A stretch of 64,000 nucleotides of DNA. Source: Chloroflexota bacterium (GTDB taxonomy: Bacteria; Chloroflexota; Anaerolineae; Anaerolineales; Villigracilaceae). Under the pieces are notes generated by a model. It was not told where the DNA came from. It ran no database searches and saw only the letters and a program-made list of their open reading frames with translations. Of the stretch, positions 18,140 to 26,228 are shown one piece after another. The translations under genes and the position numbers were made by a program. Position 1 is the first letter of the stretch. Each line of letters begins with the position of its first letter. The DNA is taken from positions 310,001-374,000 of the forward strand of contig JAIOOU010000004.1 of NCBI GenBank assembly GCA_021414245.1. The letters are read 5' to 3'.

Positions 18140-18733
18140 TGGATGGATCCTTCTTAAGATCGGAATTGCATTCATGACCGCCCTGGCCCGATGGCTGAGG
18201 CGGTTTTTTTCATCCATTTCCAATTCCGCCATGGTCCGGCCCAATTCCGGGAACAGAAAGATCGGGTCATAACCAAAGCCGCCGGAACCGCGTTCCTCCG
18301 GGATGATCTCTCCATGGCAATTTCCCTCTGCGATTTCAACCTGCATGCCCGGAACTGCAATGGCGATCGTGGCATGGAAGTGAGCCGTCCATGGCCTGGG
18401 CTTGCCCTGCAGGTTTGCGATCATGTAGGCGCGCCGGTCGGCATCAGTTGCATCCGGTTTAGGGGAATACCGCTTGGAATATAGCCCTGGCGCTCCACCG
18501 AGGGCGTCCACTTCAAGGCCGGAATCATCTGCCAGTGAGATCAGTCCGCTGACCTGCGCGAAGGCGACAGCCTTTTTGACGGCGTTTTCGACATAGGTTA
18601 GACCATCCTCTTCCACGTCGAGATCCATGTCGAGGTCGGCTGGCGTAACGAGTTCAACCCCGGCATCCTTTAGCAGATCCTGCAGTTCCTTCACCTTGCC
18701 ATTGTTATTGGTCGCGATCAGCAGTTTGGTCAT
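18131..18733 (-). CDS. rdgB: XTP/dITP (non-canonical purine NTP) pyrophosphatase
   Basis: 200 residues of the Ham1/RdgB family: an N-terminal LLIATNNNGKVKEL substrate loop and SLADDSGLEVDALGGAPGLYS, the family's most conserved block, followed by GFGYDPIF near the C-terminus. It hydrolyses dITP, XTP and ITP to monophosphates, cleaning the nucleotide pool. The ATG at 18733 is chosen because it lies directly before the first beta strand. Its 5' end overlaps the end of queG by 29 nt, so the two are co-transcribed. Confidence 0.93.
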   Translation of the reverse strand: MTKLLIATNNNGKVKELQDLLKDAGVELVTPADLDMDLDVEEDGLTYVENAVKKAVAFAQVSGLISLADDSGLEVDALGGAPGLYSKRYSPKPDATDADRRAYMIANLQGKPRPWTAHFHATIAIAVPGMQVEIAEGNCHGEIIPEERGSGGFGYDPIFLFPELGRTMAELEMDEKNRLSHRARAVMNAIPILRRIHPSS

Positions 18734-19754
18734 GTTTACCTTTAATATTTTGTATTGCCCATTGCGCATGCTCGCGGATAAGAGGTTCGTCGTCTAGCGC
18801 AGCCTGTTCGAGCCTGGGGAGATCGTTCTGATCGCCGTTATTGCCGGTGGAGACGGCCAGGTTGCGAATATATCCCCTGCGTTTGGTCCGCCTGACCGGA
18901 CTTTTCTTGAAGCGTTGATTGAACTCAACGGATGTCAGGGTCAGGTCCGAGGTCAAAACCGGAAGCGGGATTTTCGGCTCGAAGGCGGGATCGGCCGGGG
19001 CGGAGAAGCGATTCCACGGGCAGACCTGCTGGCAGACATCGCACCCGAAAATCCAATCCTTCATCAAAGGACGCAGATCTTCCGGGATGTTCTCCTTGAG
19101 CTCTATCGTGAGATAGGAAATACAGCGGCGGGCGTCGAGGCTGCGATCCGGCAGAATACATTGGGTGGGACAGGCCGTGAGGCAGCGAGTGCAGGTGCCG
19201 CAATGATCGCTGATGATCGGGTGATCCGGTTCGAGTTCAAGGTCAAGCAGGATCTCGGACAGAAAAAAAGTCGAGCCCGCCTTGGGGTTGATGAGCAGGG
19301 TGTTCTTTCCGATCCAGCCGAGGCCTGCGCGTTGGGCAAGTTCCCGCTCGAGGATGGGACCGGTGTCTGAGTAATAGCGGTTGGTGACCGGATGGCCGAC
19401 CTGTTCTTCGATGAACTCGACCAGGCTTTTCAAGCGCACTGGAAGAACCTCGTGATAATCATCCCCGAGGGCATAGGATGCGATCTTCGGACCGGGGAGT
19501 TCGTTGGAAACCGGCGAATAAGGCGTGGCCAGCACCAGAATGGACTTGCATTCGGGCAGGATCTGTTTCGGGTCGGCCCGGCGGGTGCGGCTGCGGTCTT
19601 CGGCAAGATAAGTCATCATGCCGTGCAGGCCGGCGTTCAGCCATGATTCAAAAGTGGAATAATGCGCGGGGGGCCTGGAAGAAGTAACGCCAGCCAGGGT
19701 AAACCCCAGCTGGCGCGCTTTTTCCTTGATTGCCTGTTTAAGTGCGGCAGTCAC
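18705..19754 (-). CDS. queG: Epoxyqueuosine reductase
   Basis: 349 residues. It reduces epoxyqueuosine to queuosine in tRNA using cobalamin and two [4Fe-4S] clusters. The first ferredoxin-like motif CGTCTRCLTACP has Cys185, 188, 191 and 195, and the second CDVCQQVCP has Cys238, 241 and 245. The probable proton donor is Asp130 in YYSDTGP. A HEAT-like repeat at the C-terminus (DEPLIREHAQWAIQNI) is usual for the family. The start lies 2 nt after the stop of an FW-domain lipoprotein gene, an odd partner for a tRNA-modification enzyme. The end overlaps rdgB. Confidence 0.93.
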   Translation of the reverse strand: MTAALKQAIKEKARQLGFTLAGVTSSRPPAHYSTFESWLNAGLHGMMTYLAEDRSRTRRADPKQILPECKSILVLATPYSPVSNELPGPKIASYALGDDYHEVLPVRLKSLVEFIEEQVGHPVTNRYYSDTGPILERELAQRAGLGWIGKNTLLINPKAGSTFFLSEILLDLELEPDHPIISDHCGTCTRCLTACPTQCILPDRSLDARRCISYLTIELKENIPEDLRPLMKDWIFGCDVCQQVCPWNRFSAPADPAFEPKIPLPVLTSDLTLTSVEFNQRFKKSPVRRTKRRGYIRNLAVSTGNNGDQNDLPRLEQAALDDEPLIREHAQWAIQNIKGKHDQTADRDQ

Positions 19755-19756
19755 TT

Positions 19757-20371
19757 TTACTTGACGATGATCTTCACAAAGATGGCCTTACCAAAAGGTA
19801 TGCCCTTGGGATTTGTCATCTGCCAGGCGCTGGTGTATTCGCCGATCTTGGTCGGCGCTTTGAAGTTCACGGAGATCTCCACTTCCTGGCCGACTTCGAC
19901 CAAGACCCCCAAGGGAACCGGCTGGCCGTCCATTTTTTCGCCATAGGAATAGATCAAGCCGTATCCATCCCCCCAGGCGCAGGCACCTGTATTTTTTATC
20001 TTCCAGGTCTTGATGAATTCCTGACCGGGTGTCATGGCGGTGCCGTCCAGAATGGTCACATCCACTGTGGTGGGATCGAAGGAAAGATCGTCACATAATT
20101 CGCCGGGAGTCCCCAGGGCAATTTGAGTTGGATCGGTTGCGAAGACCGGGGCAGGCGTTTCGGTCGGCGGCTCCTGGGTGGGTGTCTCCGTGGGAGGCAG
20201 GGGGGTGGGCGTAAAGGCCGCGGCCGTGAGTGTGAACTCGGCCACCACCGTGTAGGCAGCGGAAGTCCGTACGGCAAGCACATCAGGGGTCGGTTCGATG
20301 GGGGTGGCGGGAGCACAGGCCGCGAGGATCAGCATGCCTGTCAGTGCAAGGATGGGAAGTTTATATTTCAT
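19757..20371 (-). CDS. Lipoprotein with NBR1-type (FW) Ig-like domain, copy 1
   Basis: 204 residues. The lipobox ILAAC places lipidation at Cys19. A Thr/Pro-rich linker (about 50-85) leads to one Ig-like domain (about 97-204) of the kind found next to BRCA1 in eukaryotic NBR1: a strand-turn motif KTWKIKNTGACAWGDGY, then a WQMTNP strand and the ending FVKIIVK. The FW (four-tryptophan) domain is known as a protein-binding module in NBR1; in bacteria its function is unclear. AGAGG lies seven bases before the ATG. It is the last of five tandem paralogues and is followed 2 nt later by queG. Confidence 0.85.
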   Translation of the reverse strand: MKYKLPILALTGMLILAACAPATPIEPTPDVLAVRTSAAYTVVAEFTLTAAAFTPTPLPPTETPTQEPPTETPAPVFATDPTQIALGTPGELCDDLSFDPTTVDVTILDGTAMTPGQEFIKTWKIKNTGACAWGDGYGLIYSYGEKMDGQPVPLGVLVEVGQEVEISVNFKAPTKIGEYTSAWQMTNPKGIPFGKAIFVKIIVK

Positions 20372-20407
20372 AATAGAACCTCTTTTTTTCCGTATGGATT
20401 CCTGATT

Positions 20408-21121
20408 CTATTTGACGGTGATCTTTACATAAACGAGCGGGCCAAAATAGTTCCCTGAATCATCCCGTAATTTCCAGTACCCGACGTAATCCCCGGGTGT
20501 TTTTGGAGCGGTTAGTTTTAGAACGAAATTTTGGGTGCGGTCGGGTTTTGTGTAATCCTCGGGTTTGTTCTTCGGAAGAACGATGTTATATCCTTCAAAT
20601 CCAGGAGTGGAGAGATCGGCCATAAAGGCAAATGTATAGCCTTCGTCCCAGGTGCAGGTCCCTGTGTTTCGAATGTCCCAGGATTTCTGGAAACTCTTTA
20701 AGGGTGGAAGGACGGTACCGTCTTGCACACCGTCTTCGCTCTCAAACGCGCCGTCGTTACAGCCATTTTTTGTGGCTCCAATGGGGCCGCTCAGTCCGAC
20801 TGTTGGAACCTGTGAAGCAAAGGGGGTCAACCCGGGTTGCTGGGTATTAAATGCGAATGGCGTACCTAAAACCGCAAAGGTGGGAGCTACAAGCAGGGTT
20901 GCTGTCGGTTGGGAAGTGTTGGTTGGCATCGGAGTCGGCGGAATCGCCAGGGCAGTCTGGGTCTGTTGAATGGCGGCCTGGGTTAATACAGCGCCAACAG
21001 ACTGGGTTTGAATGAATGACGGGTCCTGTTCAGGAGCGGGAGTGGCTCCCAAATTGCATGAGCTTAAAATGGCGGCCAGCATTGTTGCCGCTGCCAGCCA
21101 GATTGACTTGCTAGATTTCAT
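20408..21121 (-). CDS. Lipoprotein with NBR1-type (FW) Ig-like domain, copy 2
   Basis: 237 residues from the ATG at 21121, which has an ideal GGAGG eight bases upstream; an in-frame start at 21136 lacks one. Lipidation is predicted at Cys22 (LSSC). A low-complexity Thr/Pro/Gln region is followed by an FW domain containing KSWDIRNTGTCTWDEGY and ending with FGPLVYVKITVK. A Cys-containing loop (KNGCNDGAF) precedes the domain and probably forms a disulfide with the TCTW Cys, as the same spacing occurs in the paralogues. It is anchored outside the cytoplasmic membrane. It lies 36 nt before copy 1 and may share its transcript. Confidence 0.85.
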   Translation of the reverse strand: MKSSKSIWLAAATMLAAILSSCNLGATPAPEQDPSFIQTQSVGAVLTQAAIQQTQTALAIPPTPMPTNTSQPTATLLVAPTFAVLGTPFAFNTQQPGLTPFASQVPTVGLSGPIGATKNGCNDGAFESEDGVQDGTVLPPLKSFQKSWDIRNTGTCTWDEGYTFAFMADLSTPGFEGYNIVLPKNKPEDYTKPDRTQNFVLKLTAPKTPGDYVGYWKLRDDSGNYFGPLVYVKITVK

Positions 21122-21161
21122 ATTAGTGACCTCCAAAAATAGTAACTTTATTATAACGCAC

Positions 21162-22445
21162 CTACGGGGTCGGCGTATTTGTTGGAGTTGACGTGGCGGT
21201 ATTTGTTGGAGTAGGTGTGAGAGTAGGAGTAAAGGTCACGGTCGCGGTTGGCGTGGATGTAAAAGTTGCCGTGGCTGTGGCGGTCGGCGTGATCGAAGCG
21301 GTGGGCGTCGGCGAGGGAACGCCCTGACGGATAATATAAGGGTTAAGCCAGATGGCTTTATCGGCATTGTTGGCGCCATTAGCATCCACAACCAGGATGA
21401 ACTTAACGGTTTCACCCGCCAGACTGCTTAAGTCGAGGTCGACCGGGTAAAACTTGCCTTCATAGATTTCATGCCAGCTCGCCAGTGTTTTGATCTGCCC
21501 GTTGTTCTTGTAATCCAGCCGGAAGATCACGTCACATTTTTGGGAGTTGTGCTGGCAATTTACCAGAGCCCGGAAACGGTCCCCGGTCTGGACGGGGAAT
21601 GAGGGATATTGTCCGTTGATGACGCCATTGTTCTTATCCTGGGGAACGGTCAGCAGGCCGGGCTCATCCTCAGTCGCGCCGTTTTCCATGACGGGTGCAT
21701 TTAATTTAATGACATATCCGCTGGAATCCCCGTTCGTTCCGGGGCAGGGCAGGGATCCATTGCCATTCGACCAGTCGGCGTTGCAGTAATTAACAGCAAA
21801 TTCATAGGCCACAAAGGCAGGGCCGGTCACTTTGATATCCACCCATATTGCCGTATCGGCCAGGGTGCCGATGCCAAATAAGACACCCGAGGCATTTCGT
21901 AATTTCCAATACCCTCGATAATTCCCGTCCTTGTTTGGAGCGGTCAATGTAACGGGAATCTCGATATACTCCCCGGGACTAACGTTCCCGGCAAGTGCAA
22001 CGGCTGACGGTCCGCTCATGGCATCCCCGCCCGTAAATACCAGGGCATAGGAAGGTGTCCAGGAGCAGGTGCCTGTGTTCTTAATGCGCCAGATCTTGAC
22101 GAAGGTATTATTGCGGGATACAAAACTGCCGTCTGGATAGGTCACATCGCTGAGGAATTGAGCCGAGTCACATCTGGACACGGGGGCTGGTACTTGCGGG
22201 ATCGCAGTATTCGTTGCCGCGACAGTTCCATTCGCAATCGTGGCGGAAGGCAGGGGTAAACCCGGGGTAGCCGTGAAACCACTTTGCGTGCCCCCAGCTT
22301 CGAGGGTTTGAGCAGACTGGGTATAAAGGCCGTTTAAAGTCGCGAAGGTATCCGGCGTGGCGGATTTGCTCGGCACATTACAGGCCAGTTGAACGAGAAT
22401 GAGGATTGCAATAAAAAGAATGAAGGGGGATTTTTGTTTAAACAT
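21162..22445 (-). CDS. Lipoprotein with FW domain, extra beta-rich domain and Thr/Pro tail, copy 3
   Basis: 427 residues from the ATG at 22445 (GGAG five bases upstream). Lipidation at Cys22 (VQLAC). An FW domain (about 95-200) carries KIWRIKNTGTCSWTPSY. A second beta-rich domain (about 210-375) contains TGDRFRALVNCQHNSQKCD and resembles carbohydrate-binding-like sandwich modules, though I cannot assign it. The C-terminus is about 50 residues of Thr/Pro repeats (PTPTNTATSTPTNTP) and ends there without another domain, unusual because such linkers normally join two domains. A longer frame upstream to 22661 runs into the next gene and is rejected. Confidence 0.82.
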   Translation of the reverse strand: MFKQKSPFILFIAILILVQLACNVPSKSATPDTFATLNGLYTQSAQTLEAGGTQSGFTATPGLPLPSATIANGTVAATNTAIPQVPAPVSRCDSAQFLSDVTYPDGSFVSRNNTFVKIWRIKNTGTCSWTPSYALVFTGGDAMSGPSAVALAGNVSPGEYIEIPVTLTAPNKDGNYRGYWKLRNASGVLFGIGTLADTAIWVDIKVTGPAFVAYEFAVNYCNADWSNGNGSLPCPGTNGDSSGYVIKLNAPVMENGATEDEPGLLTVPQDKNNGVINGQYPSFPVQTGDRFRALVNCQHNSQKCDVIFRLDYKNNGQIKTLASWHEIYEGKFYPVDLDLSSLAGETVKFILVVDANGANNADKAIWLNPYIIRQGVPSPTPTASITPTATATATFTSTPTATVTFTPTLTPTPTNTATSTPTNTPTP

Positions 22446-22506
22446 GGTTTCTCCGTATAATCGGTTTCCAAGGATTAAAGACGAAGAGAAGGTAGGAATG
22501 GTTCCC

Positions 22507-22541
22507 TTTGAAAAGGCCAGCGGGAAGCTGGCCTTTTCAAA
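22507..22541 (-). terminator. Rho-independent terminator of FW lipoprotein copy 4
   Basis: A 15-bp stem (22507-22521 with 22527-22541) and 5-nt loop directly after the stop codon at 22543. On the minus strand the stem ends in an A/T-rich arm (TTTG...CAAA). Confidence 0.75.
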
Positions 22542-22542
22542 T

Positions 22543-23499
22543 TTACTGGCAGTTGTAACTAAAACCTGCCCTCGGAAATTCCATATAGACCGGGCTCGTG
22601 ACTGTAACGGCCATCCAGCGATTGTCATTCGGTGAGGCTCCCAGATGGAGTTTCCATTCACGGGAAACGGTTTTGGAACCGGCCGCTGTCATTTTTATCG
22701 TACCTTTCCCATCCTGGCTGTTACCGTCGCTCTGGGTCCATAAATACGAGAATTCAAGAGGACCGTTTGTTGTAAAAGTGGCGTATACGGTATATGTGGT
22801 GTTTGTCGGGCAGCCTGTCGCCGGAGTGCGGACAACATCGTATACCACTGAAGTCACTGAATATTCGGGGGCTTCCGCAGTGGAGACAACGATCTTTGCA
22901 TAGAACGGGGCGCTGTAACTGCCGACACCAAATTCAGTGCCATCCGGGGTTTGCAACATCCATTCCGATTTATAGGTGCCTTCTGTAAGAGGCGCAGTAA
23001 GTACGAGGGCGATCGGTATGGTCGCGCCAGGGCCAGTTGCCTGGGGCAGGTCATATACGTAGGCTCCTCCCAGAACATCACCGGACCAGAATACTATTTT
23101 ATAGCCTGTATTCCAGACACAAGTGCTTGTATTTGTAATCTGCCAGGTTTTTGTAAAGACCTGGCCGGGTTTGTAGATCGTCCCATCAGGGACGGTTTCA
23201 CTGGACAGGCTTGCGCTTGCGCACGCCCCACCGGAGTTGGAAATGGGCCGAGTCGGGGAGGCTGGAGGCACAAGCGGGGTCAATGTTGGGATGAATTGTA
23301 CAGGGGTCTGGGTGGCCTGCGTTTGTGTTGGGGCCGGTGTATCAGTGGCCTGTGATGCCGCATTCTGTGCAGCGACAGTTTGTGCAACGGCTGTGGCGAT
23401 AAAGGGATCGTTGGAGGTTCCCGCACCATTGCATGCGGCAACCAGAAAGGTTGTGACCAGGATTGTATTGATCAGGTTGGATTTTATCAGTTTGAACAT
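22543..23499 (-). CDS. Lipoprotein with FW domain plus second Ig-like domain, copy 4
   Basis: 318 residues. Lipidation at Cys23 (LVAAC). A Thr/Gln/Pro linker leads to an FW domain (about 92-205) with KTWQITNTSTCVWNTGY and the ending FYAKIVV. A second Ig-like domain (about 212-318) with CPTNTTYTVYATFTTNGP follows and is related to the C-terminal domain of copy 5. A terminator lies directly after the gene and another lies between it and copy 5, so it is probably transcribed alone. The two-domain layout suggests a surface-exposed binding protein; the ligand is unknown. Confidence 0.83.
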   Translation of the reverse strand: MFKLIKSNLINTILVTTFLVAACNGAGTSNDPFIATAVAQTVAAQNAASQATDTPAPTQTQATQTPVQFIPTLTPLVPPASPTRPISNSGGACASASLSSETVPDGTIYKPGQVFTKTWQITNTSTCVWNTGYKIVFWSGDVLGGAYVYDLPQATGPGATIPIALVLTAPLTEGTYKSEWMLQTPDGTEFGVGSYSAPFYAKIVVSTAEAPEYSVTSVVYDVVRTPATGCPTNTTYTVYATFTTNGPLEFSYLWTQSDGNSQDGKGTIKMTAAGSKTVSREWKLHLGASPNDNRWMAVTVTSPVYMEFPRAGFSYNCQ

Positions 23500-23534
23500 T
23501 TTTTTCCTTTCATATACTGAAATGATTATACTGT

Positions 23535-23566
23535 TAAAAATAAGCGCCCGGAAAACCCGGGCGCTT
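23535..23566 (-). terminator. Rho-independent terminator of FW lipoprotein copy 5
   Basis: A perfect 10-bp GC-rich stem (23542-23551 with 23557-23566), 5-nt loop, followed on the minus strand by TATTTTTAAC. Confidence 0.85.
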
Positions 23567-23592
23567 GGGATATTAATTTTCTTGCAAATGTA

Positions 23593-24504
23593 TTATGGGC
23601 AGGTGAACGTGGCGCGCCCGAATTGTTGATGATTGGGACTGTCTATATATATATCTGTCCAGGAGCTGCTGCCTGCCACGCCAAAATAAACTGGTTCCGT
23701 GAAAGACTGCGTTCCTGCAGAAGCAAAATTCAGGGTCCTGGGAAGCGTATCCGTGCCTCCGTCACTGAATATTCTATGAAGATTTACCGTTCCCGCCCCA
23801 TTTGTGGTGACATTAACCGTGTAGCTGAAATTGGGGCAGGTCCCTGTAACGTTAAAGGTGACGCCGGTCACGGCAAATACAATGGCAGGGGGTAATGTGT
23901 AGGTGGGGGTTACGGAATTCTGGACCTTGATCTGCACATAAAATTGGTTGAATAACACACCTGAACCATCCCGTAATTTCCAGTAGGCGGTGTAATCTCC
24001 AGGGGTTGCAGGAGCGGTTAAATTAACCGAAATATCCACGCTTTGCCCGGGGTTGACATTGCTGGTCAGTGCCTGGGTGGCCGGGCCGTTCATCGAATTG
24101 CCGCTTGAAAATACTATGGCATAGGATGGGGTCCATGTACAGGTGCCCACGTTCTTGATGCGCCAGGTCTTTGTAAAGGCCTGGGAGGGCGACACAATGG
24201 TGCCGTCCGGAATGGTCACATCCGTAATGAATTGCATCAAGTTGCAATTGGATGTGGCGGTGGGAACAGGTGTGTTTGTATTTGCATTTGTCGGTATAGG
24301 TGTAAGGGTGGCCGGTTGGGATAAAGGGGTGAAACTTGGTGTGACTGCGCCGGGCAGAGGTGTGGCGCTTAATACGGCGGCCAGGGTTTGTGCAGCGGCG
24401 GTACCGACCGTATCTTCACCGGTGGTCCCGGAAGGCAGGTTGCAGGCACCAAGGAATAGGGCGGCAATTATCAAAAAGTTGAGCGGGCGTAATTTTTTTT
24501 TCAT
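23593..24504 (-). CDS. Lipoprotein with FW domain plus second Ig-like domain, copy 5
   Basis: 303 residues, with AAGGAG just before the ATG. Lipidation at Cys21 (LGAC). The FW domain (about 85-200) contains KTWRIKNVGTCTWTPSY, very close to copy 3. A second Ig-like domain (about 207-303) ends with FGRATFTCP. Copies 3 and 5 share long blocks in the FW domain (TPSYAIVFSSG against TPSYALVFTGG; SPGEYIEIPV against NPGQSVDISV), so the array grew by local duplication. It is the first gene of the array in the direction of transcription and ends at its own terminator. Confidence 0.85.
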   Translation of the reverse strand: MKKKLRPLNFLIIAALFLGACNLPSGTTGEDTVGTAAAQTLAAVLSATPLPGAVTPSFTPLSQPATLTPIPTNANTNTPVPTATSNCNLMQFITDVTIPDGTIVSPSQAFTKTWRIKNVGTCTWTPSYAIVFSSGNSMNGPATQALTSNVNPGQSVDISVNLTAPATPGDYTAYWKLRDGSGVLFNQFYVQIKVQNSVTPTYTLPPAIVFAVTGVTFNVTGTCPNFSYTVNVTTNGAGTVNLHRIFSDGGTDTLPRTLNFASAGTQSFTEPVYFGVAGSSSWTDIYIDSPNHQQFGRATFTCP

Positions 24505-24575
24505 TTTTTCTCCTTCGTCAAGAAGGTATTTTACCGCAGGTTCACTTTCCTCATATCCCCCGCATTTCTCATCTG

Positions 24576-24607
24576 AATAAAAACAGGAGTTGTGAAAACT
24601 CCTGTTT
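24576..24607 (-). terminator. Rho-independent terminator of the BMP-type ABC operon
   Basis: A 10-bp stem (24581-24590 with 24598-24607) and 7-nt loop, 41 bases after the ATPase stop codon, followed on the minus strand by TTATTC. Confidence 0.7.
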
Positions 24608-24648
24608 GGGTGAAGCGGATAAAGGTCCCGAAGGATGCGCTGAACGGT

Positions 24649-26220
24649 CTAAGCGGTTTCCACGTGGGCGCCGGCCATCCAAAGTCCAAGCTGCTCGCGG
24701 GTGGCCTTCTTGGATTGGACGATCGCAACAATCTGTCCGCGGTACATGACCGCGATGCGGTCGGAGAGCGCCATGATCTCGTCCAATTCCGCCGAGATCA
24801 ATAATACAGCCACACCGCGATCCCGCATTTTGATGATCTCGCTGTGGATGTATTCGATCGAGCCGACGTCAAGCCCGCGGGTGGGCTGGTTTGCAATGAC
24901 AAGCTTCACGCTGCGGCTGAGCTCGCGGGCCACAATCACCTTTTGCTGATTGCCGCCGGAGAGCTTGCCGGCATTGACGAAGGGCGAGGGTGTGCGCACA
25001 TCAAAGGACTTGATCAATTTACGCGCATTTTCATCAAATACTTTGGGCTGCAGGACGGCACGCCGGCTGAAGGGGGAATGATAGTAATCACAAAGCGCCA
25101 TGTTATCGGCCACACTGTAGGAGAGGACCAGACCATGGCGTTGGCGATCCTCCGGGATGTGGGCAAGGCCGGCTTCCGTGATCGTGCGCGGCGGTTTGCC
25201 TGTCAGGTCCTGACCGTCAATGGTGACTTTTCCACCGGCGGGAGAGCGCAGGCCGGTCAATGCCTCCGAAAGTTCAGTTTGACCGTTGCCCTGCACCCCG
25301 GCGATGCCAAGTACCTCCCCCCCAAACACGGAGAAGGAGACATTGTGGACGGTCTCCAGATTGCGTTGGTCACGCACGGAAAGCCCTTCCACCTTAAGGA
25401 CTTCGCCTTCGGCCTTATGATCCTTCTTGTCCACCGTCAGGATCACCTGGCGGCCGACCATCATGTTGGCCAATTGAGCGGAATCCGTTTCGGCGGGTTT
25501 GACGGTATTGATCACGCGCCCGGCGCGCATGACGGTGATGCGGTCCGCCACGGCGAGCACTTCCTTAAGCTTATGGGTGATGAAAATGATCGAGACGCCG
25601 CGCGCGGTCAGGTCACGCATGATGCGGAAGAGGTCTTCCGCTTCCTGGGGAGTGAGTACAGCCGTGGGTTCATCGAGAATTACGATCTCGGCGTTGCGAT
25701 AGAGGGTCTTGACGATCTCGACGCGCTGTTGGATGCCGACGGGCAGGGAACCGACCATCGCATTTGGATCGACGTCCAGGCCGTATTGCTTTGAGATCTC
25801 GGTGATTTTCGCCGAAACAGCAGCCCGGTCAAGAGAGCCGCGTTTGACCGTTTCATCGCCGAGCATGACATTTTCCGCCACGGTAAAGACGGGGATGAGC
25901 ATGAAGTGCTGGTGTACCATGCCGATGCCGAGGGCGATCGAGTCGTTCGGAGATTGGATCACGGCGGTTTTTCCGTTGACGATGACTTCGCCCTTGTCGG
26001 GATGGTGCAGACCATAAATGAGATTCATTAAGGTGCTTTTACCGGCGCCGTTCTCGCCAAGCAGGGCATGGATCTCGCCTTTGCGAAGGTCAAAATTAAC
26101 ACTATCGTTGGCGAGCACCCCCGGAAATTGTTTCGTGATGCCCCTGGCTTCAAGGACAATATTTTCGTTGGCTTTCCTGGTGTCGCCGGTTTTCCTGGTA
26201 TTACTGGTTTTTTTTGTCAT
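24649..26220 (-). CDS. BMP-type ABC transporter ATP-binding protein (two ABC domains)
   Basis: 523 residues with two ABC domains in tandem. The first has a canonical Walker A (GENGAGKST) and signature LPVGIQQRVE; the second has the relaxed loop GVQGNGQTE and signature LSGGNQQKV. This asymmetric pairing is typical of the ATPases of sugar and nucleoside importers of the CUT2/BMP type, such as NupA. An N-terminal Lys/Thr-rich extension of about 20 residues precedes the first strand. The ATG at 26220 is chosen because the longer frame runs into the permease gene. The operon order on the minus strand is substrate-binding protein, permease, permease, ATPase. Confidence 0.9.
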   Translation of the reverse strand: MTKKTSNTRKTGDTRKANENIVLEARGITKQFPGVLANDSVNFDLRKGEIHALLGENGAGKSTLMNLIYGLHHPDKGEVIVNGKTAVIQSPNDSIALGIGMVHQHFMLIPVFTVAENVMLGDETVKRGSLDRAAVSAKITEISKQYGLDVDPNAMVGSLPVGIQQRVEIVKTLYRNAEIVILDEPTAVLTPQEAEDLFRIMRDLTARGVSIIFITHKLKEVLAVADRITVMRAGRVINTVKPAETDSAQLANMMVGRQVILTVDKKDHKAEGEVLKVEGLSVRDQRNLETVHNVSFSVFGGEVLGIAGVQGNGQTELSEALTGLRSPAGGKVTIDGQDLTGKPPRTITEAGLAHIPEDRQRHGLVLSYSVADNMALCDYYHSPFSRRAVLQPKVFDENARKLIKSFDVRTPSPFVNAGKLSGGNQQKVIVARELSRSVKLVIANQPTRGLDVGSIEYIHSEIIKMRDRGVAVLLISAELDEIMALSDRIAVMYRGQIVAIVQSKKATREQLGLWMAGAHVETA

Positions 26221-26228
26221 GGCGGCCT

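Noticed and set aside
21162-21330. Short tandem DNA repeats in the Thr/Pro coding tail of FW lipoprotein copy 3
   Set aside because: Coding low complexity (Thr/Pro codons), not a CRISPR array; no regular spacer-repeat spacing. No CRISPR array or cas gene is seen anywhere in the window.
24844-25794. A 316-codon open frame on the plus strand
   Set aside because: Antisense to the ABC ATPase; GC-rich codons keep the opposite strand open.
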